13,277 nucleotides of DNA from DASTPP01 sp035762175 (GTDB lineage Bacteria; Myxococcota_A; Polyangia; Polyangiales; Polyangiaceae), in NCBI GenBank assembly GCA_035762175.1, contig DASTPP010000270.1, positions 1 to 13,277 on the forward strand, in the 5' to 3' direction. Numbering within the stretch: the stretch's first letter is position 1; each line of letters starts with the position of its first letter. The position numbers and the translations under genes were made by a program. Positions 1 through 5,863 of this stretch are shown one piece after another. A model generated the notes under the pieces. It saw only the letters and a list, made by a program, of their open reading frames with translations. It was not told where the DNA came from and made no database searches.

Positions 1-1
1 C

Positions 2-499
2 GACCTGCCGCCCCCGCCGCCCGCCTCGGGCCCGACGACGCCGACCGGCACGCCCCGCCCCCGGCGGCGACAGGACACCGCCACCGACTACGCCGAGGCG
101 CGCCAGCAGCTCGCCGACACCGGCCAGCCGGCGCGGCCCGAACTCGTCGAGGCCAAGACCGCTGTCAACCGACTCGGCCGCCTCGAAGAGCGCGCGGACC
201 GCACCGACGGGCGGCTCGACCGGCTCGAGACGAAGCTCGACGCGAACACGCGCGCGAGCTTCACCGGCGCCACCTTCGCCCGCATCGGCGCCTACGCCGC
301 GGCCGCCTGGCCCGTCTTCGTCTTCGTCTCGAAGGTCTTGGGCCAGTGGGGCGACCAGCACCCCGAGGCCCAGGTCGGCGTGACGGGCGCGGTGCTCGTG
401 CTCGCCAAGGCCATCGCCTCCTACAAGGCCGCGAGCGCCGCCGGCGCCGCCGCCGCGCCCGCCGACGGCGCGCCGCCGCCGCCGCCCGGGCACACCTGA
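2..499 (+). CDS. Holin-like coiled-coil membrane protein (5' end outside the window)
   Basis: The frame is open from the window edge to the TGA at 497-499 (at least 165 residues), so the true start lies upstream. It begins with a Pro/Arg-rich stretch, followed by a heptad-like charged helix (about residues 45-85, with repeated RLEERADR/RLDRLETKLD-type segments). Two hydrophobic segments follow (about 95-115, around AAAAWPVFVFVSKVLG, and 122-140, around VTGAVLVLAKAIA), then an Ala/Pro tail. A coiled coil followed by membrane spans recalls XhlA-type or class II phage holins, but no signature residue proves it. Its stop overlaps the next start (TGATG), so it heads a coupled cluster whose last gene looks like a cell-wall hydrolase. 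That context is why I favour a lysis or membrane-anchoring role. It could equally be a structural membrane protein of a phage-like particle. Confidence 0.6.
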   Translation, partial: DLPPPPPASGPTTPTGTPRPRRRQDTATDYAEARQQLADTGQPARPELVEAKTAVNRLGRLEERADRTDGRLDRLETKLDANTRASFTGATFARIGAYAAAAWPVFVFVSKVLGQWGDQHPEAQVGVTGAVLVLAKAIASYKAASAAGAAAAPADGAPPPPPGHT

Positions 500-723
500 T
501 GGCCGACGAGCTCGAGCGGCTCCTGGCCGCCCTGTACCCCGAGCTGCGCGAGCGCGCCGGCAAGGCCGCGACGTACGTGTTCCGCCTCGTCGGCCACGGC
601 GAGCCGGTCGGCCGGCTCCTCGCCGAGCTCGTGCGGGCGAGCGCCCCGACGCTGCCGCCCGGCCCGGCCGACGAAACGCCCGTGCCGCCCACCGTCCCGA
701 CCGGGCCCAAGCGGCCCGCCTGA
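499..723 (+). CDS. Small hypothetical protein, translationally coupled
   Basis: This encodes 74 residues starting at the ATG at 499-501, whose A is the last base of the upstream stop (TGATG). That overlap decides the start; the frame is open further upstream, to at least 346, but that part lies inside the previous gene. The product is an amphipathic helix (DELERLLAALYPELRERAG), then a short strand-like segment (ATYVFRLVGHGE), another helix (GRLLAELVRA) and a Pro-rich tail. No family was recognised. The helix followed by a Y/W-x-FR segment is faintly repeated at the start of the next gene, so the two may be distant paralogues. It sits between the holin-like gene and the secreted and hydrolase-like genes. 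Confidence 0.6.
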   Translation: MADELERLLAALYPELRERAGKAATYVFRLVGHGEPVGRLLAELVRASAPTLPPGPADETPVPPTVPTGPKRPA

Positions 724-736
724 AAGGAACCGACCC

Positions 737-1165
737 ATGCAAGAGAACGACGACCTGCTGAAGCGCCTCTCCGCCGCCGTCTACCGCCACCTCGCGACCG
801 ACGACATGACGGGCGGCGAGGGCACCTGGGCCTTCCGCATCGACCTCGGAACGCGACGCGTGGCCCTGCCCCCCGAGGGCACGCGCATCGAGACGATGCA
901 GCGCCTCTCGGCCGCGGTCGCCGCCGACCCGAGCGTCGGCGGCGGCCACCTGATGAGCGTCCCCGTCGACCCGGCGAACCCGGGCGGCCCGAAGCGCCTC
1001 GCCCTCGTCGCCGACGGCGACTACGTTCCGCCCCAGGGCGACGCCCCGGCCCCCGCCGCCCTCTCGGAGGGCACGGGCGAGGGCGAGCGCTATCCGGCGC
1101 CCGCCGGCCCCGCCGGGCCCGGCAGCCCGCCGCCGCCCGCGCAGGGCGAGCCCGGCGAGGGCTGA
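737..1165 (+). CDS. Hypothetical cytoplasmic protein with acidic Pro/Gly-rich tail
   Basis: This encodes 142 residues. The ATG at 737 is preceded by AAAGGA at 723-728, the clearest ribosome binding site in this cluster, and lies 13 bases after the previous stop. The N-terminal half is ordered (helix about 5-20, then a GTWAFRIDLG strand, the segment GTRIETMQRLSAAVAAD, and LMSVPVDP). The last 45 residues are low-complexity Pro/Gly/Ala/Glu. There is no signal peptide or membrane span. No family was recognised. The organisation (small folded part plus disordered tail, inside a coupled cluster) is typical of phage accessory proteins, but that is inference. Confidence 0.6.
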   Translation: MQENDDLLKRLSAAVYRHLATDDMTGGEGTWAFRIDLGTRRVALPPEGTRIETMQRLSAAVAADPSVGGGHLMSVPVDPANPGGPKRLALVADGDYVPPQGDAPAPAALSEGTGEGERYPAPAGPAGPGSPPPPAQGEPGEG

Positions 1166-1168
1166 GCC

Positions 1169-1648
1169 GTGACCCGCTCGCGCCGCGCCCTCGTCGCCGT
1201 CGCCCTGCTCGGCGGCGCGCCCGTCGCCCTCGCCTCCGACGCCTGCCCGCCGCTCGGCCCGGCACCGGGCGAGGGCGTCGAGGCGCTCGGCCACTGCGCC
1301 CTCGGCGCGAGGGCGCTCGCCCGGAGCGACGTCGCGCTCCGGGCCCGCGCGCGGGCGAACGCCCTCTGCCGGCCGGGCCCCGACGAGGACCGGTGCCGGG
1401 AGGCGCGCCGGCTCGAGGTCGAGGCGGCCCACCGCGAGCTGCTCGACGCCGCCGACGCGGCCTTCGACGCGCAGCTCGACCTCGTGTCGGCGCTCGACCT
1501 CGAGGCCGGGTGCCGCAGCGGGTGCGACCTGACCGAGCGGTGCCGCTCGCTCGTGCCCGAGCTCGTCGCCGCTCGCCGGGCCGCCGCCCTCGCCGCCGCG
1601 CGCGAGCTGTCGAAGCGGGCCCGCTCCGTCTCCGCCGCCGGGCCATGA
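1169..1648 (+). CDS. Small secreted cysteine-containing protein (possible spanin-like)
   Basis: This encodes 159 residues from a GTG start at 1169, three bases after the previous stop. No other start gives the clean signal peptide: an Arg-rich n-region (TRSRR), hydrophobic core ALVAVALLGGAPVALA, with probable cleavage near ALAS-DA (about 22). The mature part has seven cysteines and a long Ala/Glu/Leu-rich helix (about 80-115) that could form a coiled coil. A periplasmic helical protein next to a holin-like and a hydrolase-like gene is where a spanin-type protein would sit. However, there is no lipobox or second nested gene, so this is only suggestive. The stop overlaps the next start (ATGA at 1645-1648). 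Confidence 0.6.
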   Translation: MTRSRRALVAVALLGGAPVALASDACPPLGPAPGEGVEALGHCALGARALARSDVALRARARANALCRPGPDEDRCREARRLEVEAAHRELLDAADAAFDAQLDLVSALDLEAGCRSGCDLTERCRSLVPELVAARRAAALAAARELSKRARSVSAAGP

Positions 1649-2319
1649 CGACCACGACGCCCCCGAACCCCCTCGCCGGATGGCGCCCCTCGGGGCACCA
1701 CGCCCAGGACGAGGCCGACGTGCGCACCCTCGTCGGCGCCTGGCTCCGCTCGCACGAGGGCATGCGCTCGAGCGGGCCGACCGAGGGCGCCTACGAGGCC
1801 CTCATCCTGCCGACCGACGAGCCCCGCTGGCGCGCCCGCTACGCCGACGAGGCCTTCAGCTGCGCCCTGCGCTTCCGCGCCGCGCTCTACCACCTCGGCG
1901 TGAGGCACCCGCTGGTGGTCTGCCCCTACCGCGAGCGAGTCGGCCGGGCGGTCGAAGACCTCGCCACCGTGGCGAGGTCGTACGGCGCGCTCGTCGAGGG
2001 GTCGAACGCCCTGCAGCGGTTCGAGCCCCGCGAGGGCGACGCGCTCTGCTCGCTCGGCCGGGCGGGCCCGCACGTCTCGTGCGTCACGCTCGCACAGTGG
2101 CTGCCCGGCGCCGGCCTCGAGCTCGAGTGCGCCGACGGCGGGCAGGGCCACAAGGGCTCAATGGCCGTCGACCGGAACGTCTATCTGTACACGGGCCTCG
2201 CCCTGCGCTCGGTCGAAGAGCCCCACTCGCACGCCTCGCCGGGCAAGGGCCTGCCCCTGGTTTGGACGATCGACCTCTGGCAGGTGCTGCTCAATTCGGG
2301 CGCCCTCGCCGACCGCTGA
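1645..2319 (+). CDS. Probable CHAP/NlpC-like cysteine hydrolase (endolysin-like)
   Basis: This encodes 224 residues. The ATG at 1645 overlaps the previous stop (ATGA), giving coupling and fixing the start. A helix with a possible catalytic cysteine occurs at ADEAFSCALRFRAALYHLG (about residues 68-86). A 'PREGDALCSLG...GPHVSCVT' segment follows (about 130-153), resembling the 'x-GD-x...HV' strand pair that carries the catalytic His in CHAP and NlpC/P60 enzymes. Then comes an ADGGQGHKG...NVYLYTG stretch. In these families Cys and His act on cell-wall peptides. There is no signal peptide, as expected of a holin-dependent endolysin. The fold assignment rests on pattern spacing alone. An unrelated phage structural protein remains possible. 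Confidence 0.5.
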   Translation: MTTTTPPNPLAGWRPSGHHAQDEADVRTLVGAWLRSHEGMRSSGPTEGAYEALILPTDEPRWRARYADEAFSCALRFRAALYHLGVRHPLVVCPYRERVGRAVEDLATVARSYGALVEGSNALQRFEPREGDALCSLGRAGPHVSCVTLAQWLPGAGLELECADGGQGHKGSMAVDRNVYLYTGLALRSVEEPHSHASPGKGLPLVWTIDLWQVLLNSGALADR

Positions 2320-2400
2320 CCGGGCCGGGGCGAGCGCCGCCAAAGCCCCGACGAGAACCCCCGCCAGCCCGCCCAGCCACCGCTTCGCCTCGCCGGTCAT
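2158..2400 (-). CDS. Possible small membrane peptide, antisense to the end of the hydrolase-like gene
   Basis: From an ATG at 2398-2400 the frame runs 80 codons to a TGA at 2158-2160. The first 28 residues look like a real membrane or signal segment: a charged MTGEAKRW, then LGGLAGVLVGALAALAPARS. An AAGGA-like site (TAAGGACGGC) lies just upstream. The remainder overlaps the 3' end of the plus-strand hydrolase-like gene antisense and has no recognisable features, so it may be a shadow of high-GC sequence. The non-overlapping part (2320-2400) holds nearly all of the hydrophobic segment. I keep it as a weak candidate. Confidence 0.22.
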   Translation of the reverse strand: MTGEAKRWLGGLAGVLVGALAALAPARSAVGEGARIEQHLPEVDRPNQGQALARRGVRVGLFDRAQGEARVQIDVPVDGH

Positions 2401-2441
2401 GCCGTCCTTAGACGGCCGCCCGAGCCCCACCCGTAAGTCCG

Positions 2442-2475
2442 ACGCCCCGCCTCCCCGGCGGGGCGTTCGCGTTTT
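2442..2475 (+). terminator. Intrinsic-terminator-like hairpin after the plus-strand cluster
   Basis: A perfect 9-bp stem CGCCCCGCC (2443-2451) / GGCGGGGCG (2457-2465) has a 5-nt TCCCC loop. It is extended by an A-T pair and followed by TCGCGTTTTG, which includes four T's. It lies about 120 bases after the last plus-strand stop and before the convergent minus-strand operon ends at 2517. The T-run is short and offset, so termination may be weak or Rho-assisted. A second small inverted repeat, GCCGTC-CTTA-GACGGC, lies at 2401-2416. Confidence 0.5.
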
Positions 2476-2516
2476 GTGCGCCCGCTCGCTTCGACGCGGC
2501 AGCGGATCGAGCCGCC

Positions 2517-4121
2517 TCACCTGGCGACGCGGTAGATAACGCCGTCGCGGGCCGAATTCGGCGTGAGCGCGCCCTTGTTCGTGATGGTGCCGACGTCGGT
2601 GAAGTAGACGAACTGCTCGTCGGCGAGCACGTGCGACGCGCCGATGGGGTTGCCGGTATAGTCCGGGTCTCTGACGGCGGCGCGGCCCAAGAGCACGGGA
2701 TCGCGCCCGCTCGGGTCTTTGCGCCAAACCTCGAGGGCGCCATTCTGGAAGGTGACCACGAAGACTGTCGCGAGGCCGCCGTTCAGCTGGACGTGGAAGC
2801 CCTCGATGCGCCTGCCCTGGTTGAACTCGGTGATGCGCTGCTCGGGGTCGAGCGGCGCTCCCTTGGGCGCGGAGACGACGAGGTCGGGGCCGTGCTGGGC
2901 CCAGTACACGCGGTCGCCGACGGGCTCGACGGCGAAGAACGTGCCGTTCGTCGCCACCGGTTCGAAGGTGTTCGGCGGGTCGGCCACCAGGCGCCGCACC
3001 TCGTGCTGGGTCCCGTCGCCCGTCCGAGCCACCCAATAAAGAATGTCGCTTTCGACGGCAACCCAGGTCGGATCATTCTGGTCGGTGACGTTCGGGTCGA
3101 ACTTGTCGGCGGGCGCGTTGAGCAACTTGCCCCGCACTACGCTGGCCGAGCCGAGCAGCGACCAGTAGATCTTGCCGCCGCCGAGGGCGAGGTGCTGCAC
3201 GCCCCCCTCGCCGGCCTCGACGGCCGTGCAGCATGAGTCGATCGAGCCACCGACGCCCGGGGTGCCCGAGAGAAGGCCGGGGGGGTTCTCGTGGAGGTCG
3301 CCCCAATAGAGCTTGCCCTCTTCGAGGCCGAGCGAGCGGGCGCGCACGACGGTGCTCGAGAACACTTGCCCGAGCGACCCGCCCGCCTTGGCCACGCGGC
3401 GGACGCGGTCGCTCTCGACCGCCGGCGAGACCCAGTAAAGAAATGTATCGTCTTGCGCCAGCGCGTAGGGTGCGGCCTCGCCGGTGGCCAGCTCGGTCGC
3501 CTTGCACGCGCCCCCCTGGCACTCGACGCCCGCGCCGCACGCGCGCCCGCAACTGCCGCAGTGGGTCGGGTCCACGAGCAGGTCGAAGCACCCGCCGCTG
3601 CAGCCCGTCTTACCCTCGTCGCACATGGGGGGCCCGCCGCCCGCGCCGCAGAGCGGGCTGGCGGCTGGGCAGAGCGCGCCGCACGCGGAAGCGCACGCGG
3701 CGCACGCAGCGTAGGCCTGCCAGAGCGCCACGCCTTGCCCGGAGCCCGAGGCGAGCGCCGAGCAGCGGTCGACGCAGGCGAAGGCCGAGAAGGAGTCGGG
3801 CTGGTCGAGGCATCGCTGCTCGCGGGCGCAGGCCTCGATGGCGGCGCAGCCCGTCGCCAACAGGCACGCCCGCCGCTCGTCGTCGCACGCCGCCACGCCC
3901 TGCGTGCAGGCGCCGCAGGCCTCGCCAGCGCCCCCGCTGCCTGTGCCCGAGCCGCCCGCGCCCGCCATCGGCCTCGCCCCGGCCGCGCCCCCTGCACCCG
4001 TAACGCCCCCTTCGTTCTCGTCCGGCAAATCAACGCCGAAGAGCACCTGGCACCCTGCGGCCCCGACGAACGCCGCCCACGCAACCGACCACCCCGCCCG
4101 CCGCGCTACCCGCCCGCTCAT
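2517..4121 (-). CDS. Cysteine-rich lipoprotein with probable beta-propeller domain
   Basis: This encodes 534 residues. From the ATG at 4121 the protein has a lipoprotein signal (Arg n-region, AWAAFVGAAGC) with lipobox Cys24. 'CQVLFGVDLPD' and a Gly/Ala-rich linker (about 38-66) follow, a layout typical of Polyangiales surface lipoproteins. Residues 69-206 are cysteine-rich and end in CGSCGRAC (188-195), the motif of a myxobacterial cysteine-rich module ('DPTHCGSCG...CQGGAC'). From about 210 to the end, repeated short strands with LYWV, LYWG, IYWS, VYWA and VYFTD mark a beta-propeller of the kind found in DUF5050/TolB-like proteins. It is probably exposed outside the inner membrane, binding a partner or polymer; no enzyme motif is seen. 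It lies 11 bases after the small membrane-protein gene and is last in a three-gene operon. The frame extends upstream to 4385, but only the 4121 start gives a signal peptide. Confidence 0.82.
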   Translation of the reverse strand: MSGRVARRAGWSVAWAAFVGAAGCQVLFGVDLPDENEGGVTGAGGAAGARPMAGAGGSGTGSGGAGEACGACTQGVAACDDERRACLLATGCAAIEACAREQRCLDQPDSFSAFACVDRCSALASGSGQGVALWQAYAACAACASACGALCPAASPLCGAGGGPPMCDEGKTGCSGGCFDLLVDPTHCGSCGRACGAGVECQGGACKATELATGEAAPYALAQDDTFLYWVSPAVESDRVRRVAKAGGSLGQVFSSTVVRARSLGLEEGKLYWGDLHENPPGLLSGTPGVGGSIDSCCTAVEAGEGGVQHLALGGGKIYWSLLGSASVVRGKLLNAPADKFDPNVTDQNDPTWVAVESDILYWVARTGDGTQHEVRRLVADPPNTFEPVATNGTFFAVEPVGDRVYWAQHGPDLVVSAPKGAPLDPEQRITEFNQGRRIEGFHVQLNGGLATVFVVTFQNGALEVWRKDPSGRDPVLLGRAAVRDPDYTGNPIGASHVLADEQFVYFTDVGTITNKGALTPNSARDGVIYRVAR

Positions 4122-4132
4122 GGCGGCGCAGG

Positions 4133-4417
4133 CTACCACGGGCGGGGTAAGTCGATCTTCGTGGTGCGAATTGAGGCAACCGGCCCGGGCGCCGGCCGAA
4201 GGGCCCACATGGCCCTTCGACCCCGCTGGTTCCCCCGCTCCCGCCTCCGCCACCCGACCTCGATGACCTGCTCGGCGGCTGGCTTCTTGCCTCCCGCCAT
4301 CAGCGCGAGCAGCGGGCGGCCGGGTTTGGTGTGGGCGAAGCCCATCAATGCCGTCGATGCCGCCGCAAAGCCGACCACCGACCAAAGAACCTTCTTGAGC
4401 GAGGGAAGGGCTGCCAT
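4133..4417 (-). CDS. Small single-span membrane protein
   Basis: This encodes 94 residues from an ATG at 4415-4417, preceded on the minus strand by GAGGA five bases upstream, with the stop TAG at 4133-4135. The N-terminus (ALPSLKK, then VLWSVVGFAAASTALMGFA) is a membrane span or uncleaved signal anchor. A conserved-looking HTKPGRPLLALMAGGKK segment follows, then a very basic tail (RRRERGNQRGRR). No family was recognised. It lies 27 bases after the globin-lipoprotein gene and 11 before the propeller lipoprotein, on the same strand, so the three are probably one transcript. The basic segment after the span suggests that part stays in the cytoplasm. Confidence 0.6.
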   Translation of the reverse strand: MAALPSLKKVLWSVVGFAAASTALMGFAHTKPGRPLLALMAGGKKPAAEQVIEVGWRRRERGNQRGRRAMWALRPAPGPVASIRTTKIDLPRPW

Positions 4418-4444
4418 CTCGGTCCTCGTGCTACCTCAGCCGGC

Positions 4445-5269
4445 TCACTGGTTCGGGAGTTCGACGATGTCGTTCACGAGCTTTGCATCCCCCAGAACTG
4501 GGGCAAAGCATGACGAGATGTCATCACTCGGAATGCCCGCCTTCGTGTTCACGTCCACGATGACATTCGCGACGAAGTAATCGTACTGTGTCTTCGTAAT
4601 ACCAAGACCCGTGTGTGACTTGAGCATGCTCTCGCCGGTGTAGGCGGCGGGGTCACCGCCGTACGCCGCGGTCAAGAAGTTGGCGAGGCTTTGAATGAGT
4701 TGGGCACCGGTGAGGTGCCCGGGGGTGTCAAGCAGCGCAAAGGAGGTGCCGAGTTTGTTTGGGACGTCAGCGCCGGCCTCGAGTTCGTTGAACGTTTCCT
4801 CTACGATAATTTTCGACATCACTGAAAAAAGGGTGCCATACGTGGCAAAAGCGCTCTTGCCCGAGCTCTTGCAAGTAGCATTCGCGTTGTCGCCCGGCAG
4901 CACGAACTTCTCGACGCGCCCGCCGCCCGAGCCGCTCACACCGCCGGTTCCGCCGGTTCCGCCAGTTCCGCCAGTTCCGCCAGTTCCGCCAGTTCCGCCT
5001 CGGCCCCCTGGACTTTCGGCCTCGACGGGGCCCATGCTCGCCGCGCCGCCGGTGCCGGCCGCCCCCGACGTCGCCCCGGCCCCCGCGGCGCCACCTTCGT
5101 CTCGGCTAGTCAAGTCGGCCTCCTCGATGCCGAGGAGGGCATTGCACCCCGCGGGCCCGAGGCACGCGAAGCAGCCCCAGAGCCAACGCCGCGTCCGGCC
5201 ACTTCGGATCCCCCGAGAGCCATGCCCGCGCGTTTCGAACCTCGAGTCCCCCGTCTCGGCCCTGTTCAT
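4445..5269 (-). CDS. Lipoprotein with truncated-haemoglobin (TrHb1-like) domain
   Basis: This encodes 274 residues. The start at 5269 has an excellent SD (AGGAGGAGG, 5275-5283). A long basic n-region precedes WLWGCFACLGPAGC, with lipobox Cys42 and then NALLGIEEAD. A low-complexity linker contains (GGT)6 at about 91-110. From about 140 to 272 the order of segments matches group 1 truncated haemoglobins. These are a first helical pair, then 'LANFLTAAYGGDPAAYTGESM' (about 195-215), then KSHTGLGIT with the candidate proximal haem ligand His219, then a YDYFV helix and 'VLGDAKLVNDIVE'. The position usually occupied by B10 Tyr appears to be Phe160. Truncated globins bind haem and O2/NO and are normally soluble and cytoplasmic. 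A lipid-anchored version implies an O2/NO/haem role at the envelope. It is first gene of the minus-strand operon. I am confident of the globin fold; haem binding is inferred. Confidence 0.82.
   Translation of the reverse strand: MNRAETGDSRFETRGHGSRGIRSGRTRRWLWGCFACLGPAGCNALLGIEEADLTSRDEGGAAGAGATSGAAGTGGAASMGPVEAESPGGRGGTGGTGGTGGTGGTGGTGGVSGSGGGRVEKFVLPGDNANATCKSSGKSAFATYGTLFSVMSKIIVEETFNELEAGADVPNKLGTSFALLDTPGHLTGAQLIQSLANFLTAAYGGDPAAYTGESMLKSHTGLGITKTQYDYFVANVIVDVNTKAGIPSDDISSCFAPVLGDAKLVNDIVELPNQ
4941..4994 (-). repeat. 9-bp tandem repeat coding for the GGT linker
   Basis: Six head-to-tail 9-bp units (CCGCCGGTT twice, then CCGCCAGTT four times on the plus strand) encode repeated Gly-Gly-Thr in the globin lipoprotein. 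The near identity of the units suggests recent slippage, so linker length probably varies between strains in steps of three residues. Confidence 0.9.
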
Positions 5270-5274
5270 TTGCG

Positions 5275-5283
5275 CCTCCTCCT
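5275..5283 (-). promoter_or_regulatory. Strong ribosome binding site of the globin-lipoprotein gene
   Basis: On the minus strand AGGAGGAGG is followed by CGCAA and then the ATG at 5269, a near-perfect Shine-Dalgarno match. It decides the start even though this gives an unusually long, basic n-region before the lipoprotein signal. Confidence 0.75.
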
Positions 5284-5377
5284 GTGTGTGCGTAACGCGA
5301 GTTCGCGTCGAGCGAAGAGCGCCGCCCGGAGCCCGGGGCCCGTCGGCGCGAACTAGTCATCTCATCGTAGTAGATAA

Positions 5378-5830
5378 GTCGCAAGCCGCATAGCGTGCCC
5401 GCGGCGCCGGCCGAGCGCACTCGGAGCGCCGGCGTGCGGCCATGTCGCGCACAGGCGGTTTCGACCCGAGCGACAAGCCGACGATGGGCTGCCCTTCTGG
5501 CTGGAGGAGAGCGTATCGCACGTCTCGGCGGGCCTGCGCTTCGCTATCTCGAACATCCGCTACTATTCGGTGAGCGAGTGGCCGGACTCCTCGAGTTGGG
5601 GGGTGAGTCGTGGCAGACTGGGCGCCGGCGCGGGAGGGCCGAGGCCATGCCGAGCGACGTTAGGGAGGGCATCGACAATATCGGGCGGCCGTGCTGACGG
5701 CCGAGGGCGTCGAGCACGAGCCGCCCGCCGCGGTGGGCCGGGGGTAGCTCCGGCGGGCCGGCGCCGAAACGCTGCCGCCCGCTCGCCCCTGCGGGGCCGG
5801 GCGGCCCGGGGCACCGAGGTCGGGCGCTAG
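5378..5830 (+). pseudogene. Possible remnant of a coding sequence without a start codon
   Basis: This plus-strand frame is open from just after a TAA (5375-5377) to a TAG (5828-5830), but its first ATG/GTG is at 5570. The part before that start reads like protein (ADDGLPFWLEESVSHVSAGL, then RFAISNIRYYSVSEWPD, about 5477-5587), with balanced aromatic and charged residues unlike the Arg/Pro-rich shadows nearby. After about 5600 the frame dissolves into low-complexity Gly/Arg/Ala. I interpret it as an internal piece of a lost gene; the family is unknown. It may be chance. Confidence 0.25.
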
Positions 5831-5841
5831 CCTCGCCCGAC
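5819..5841 (-). terminator. Hairpin just downstream of the secreted-protein gene
   Basis: A perfect 8-bp stem GTCGGGCG/CGCCCGAC encloses a 7-nt loop, 22 bases past the stop at 5864. There is no T-run on the minus strand, so it is more likely an mRNA 3'-end or Rho-type structure than a classic intrinsic terminator. Confidence 0.35.
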
Positions 5842-5863
5842 GACTACGACTGCCGCAGTCCTG

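Larger units (their letters stand above)
5284..5863. other. Intergenic region with no convincing intact gene
   Basis: This stretch separates two minus-strand transcription units. The first 130 bases must hold the promoter of the globin-lipoprotein operon, but I find no clear -35/-10 pair. An imperfect palindrome TTCGC-GTCGA-GCGAA lies at 5302-5316. The remainder has a possible plus-strand coding remnant (5378-5830, listed separately) and GC-rich sequence with only spurious frames. A perfect 8-bp hairpin lies near 5819. Confidence 0.6.

Noticed and set aside
261..1763. A 500-codon minus-strand frame across the plus-strand cassette
   Set aside because: It is almost entirely Arg/Pro/Gly/Ala. 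The plus strand shows coupled starts, a signal peptide and structured proteins.
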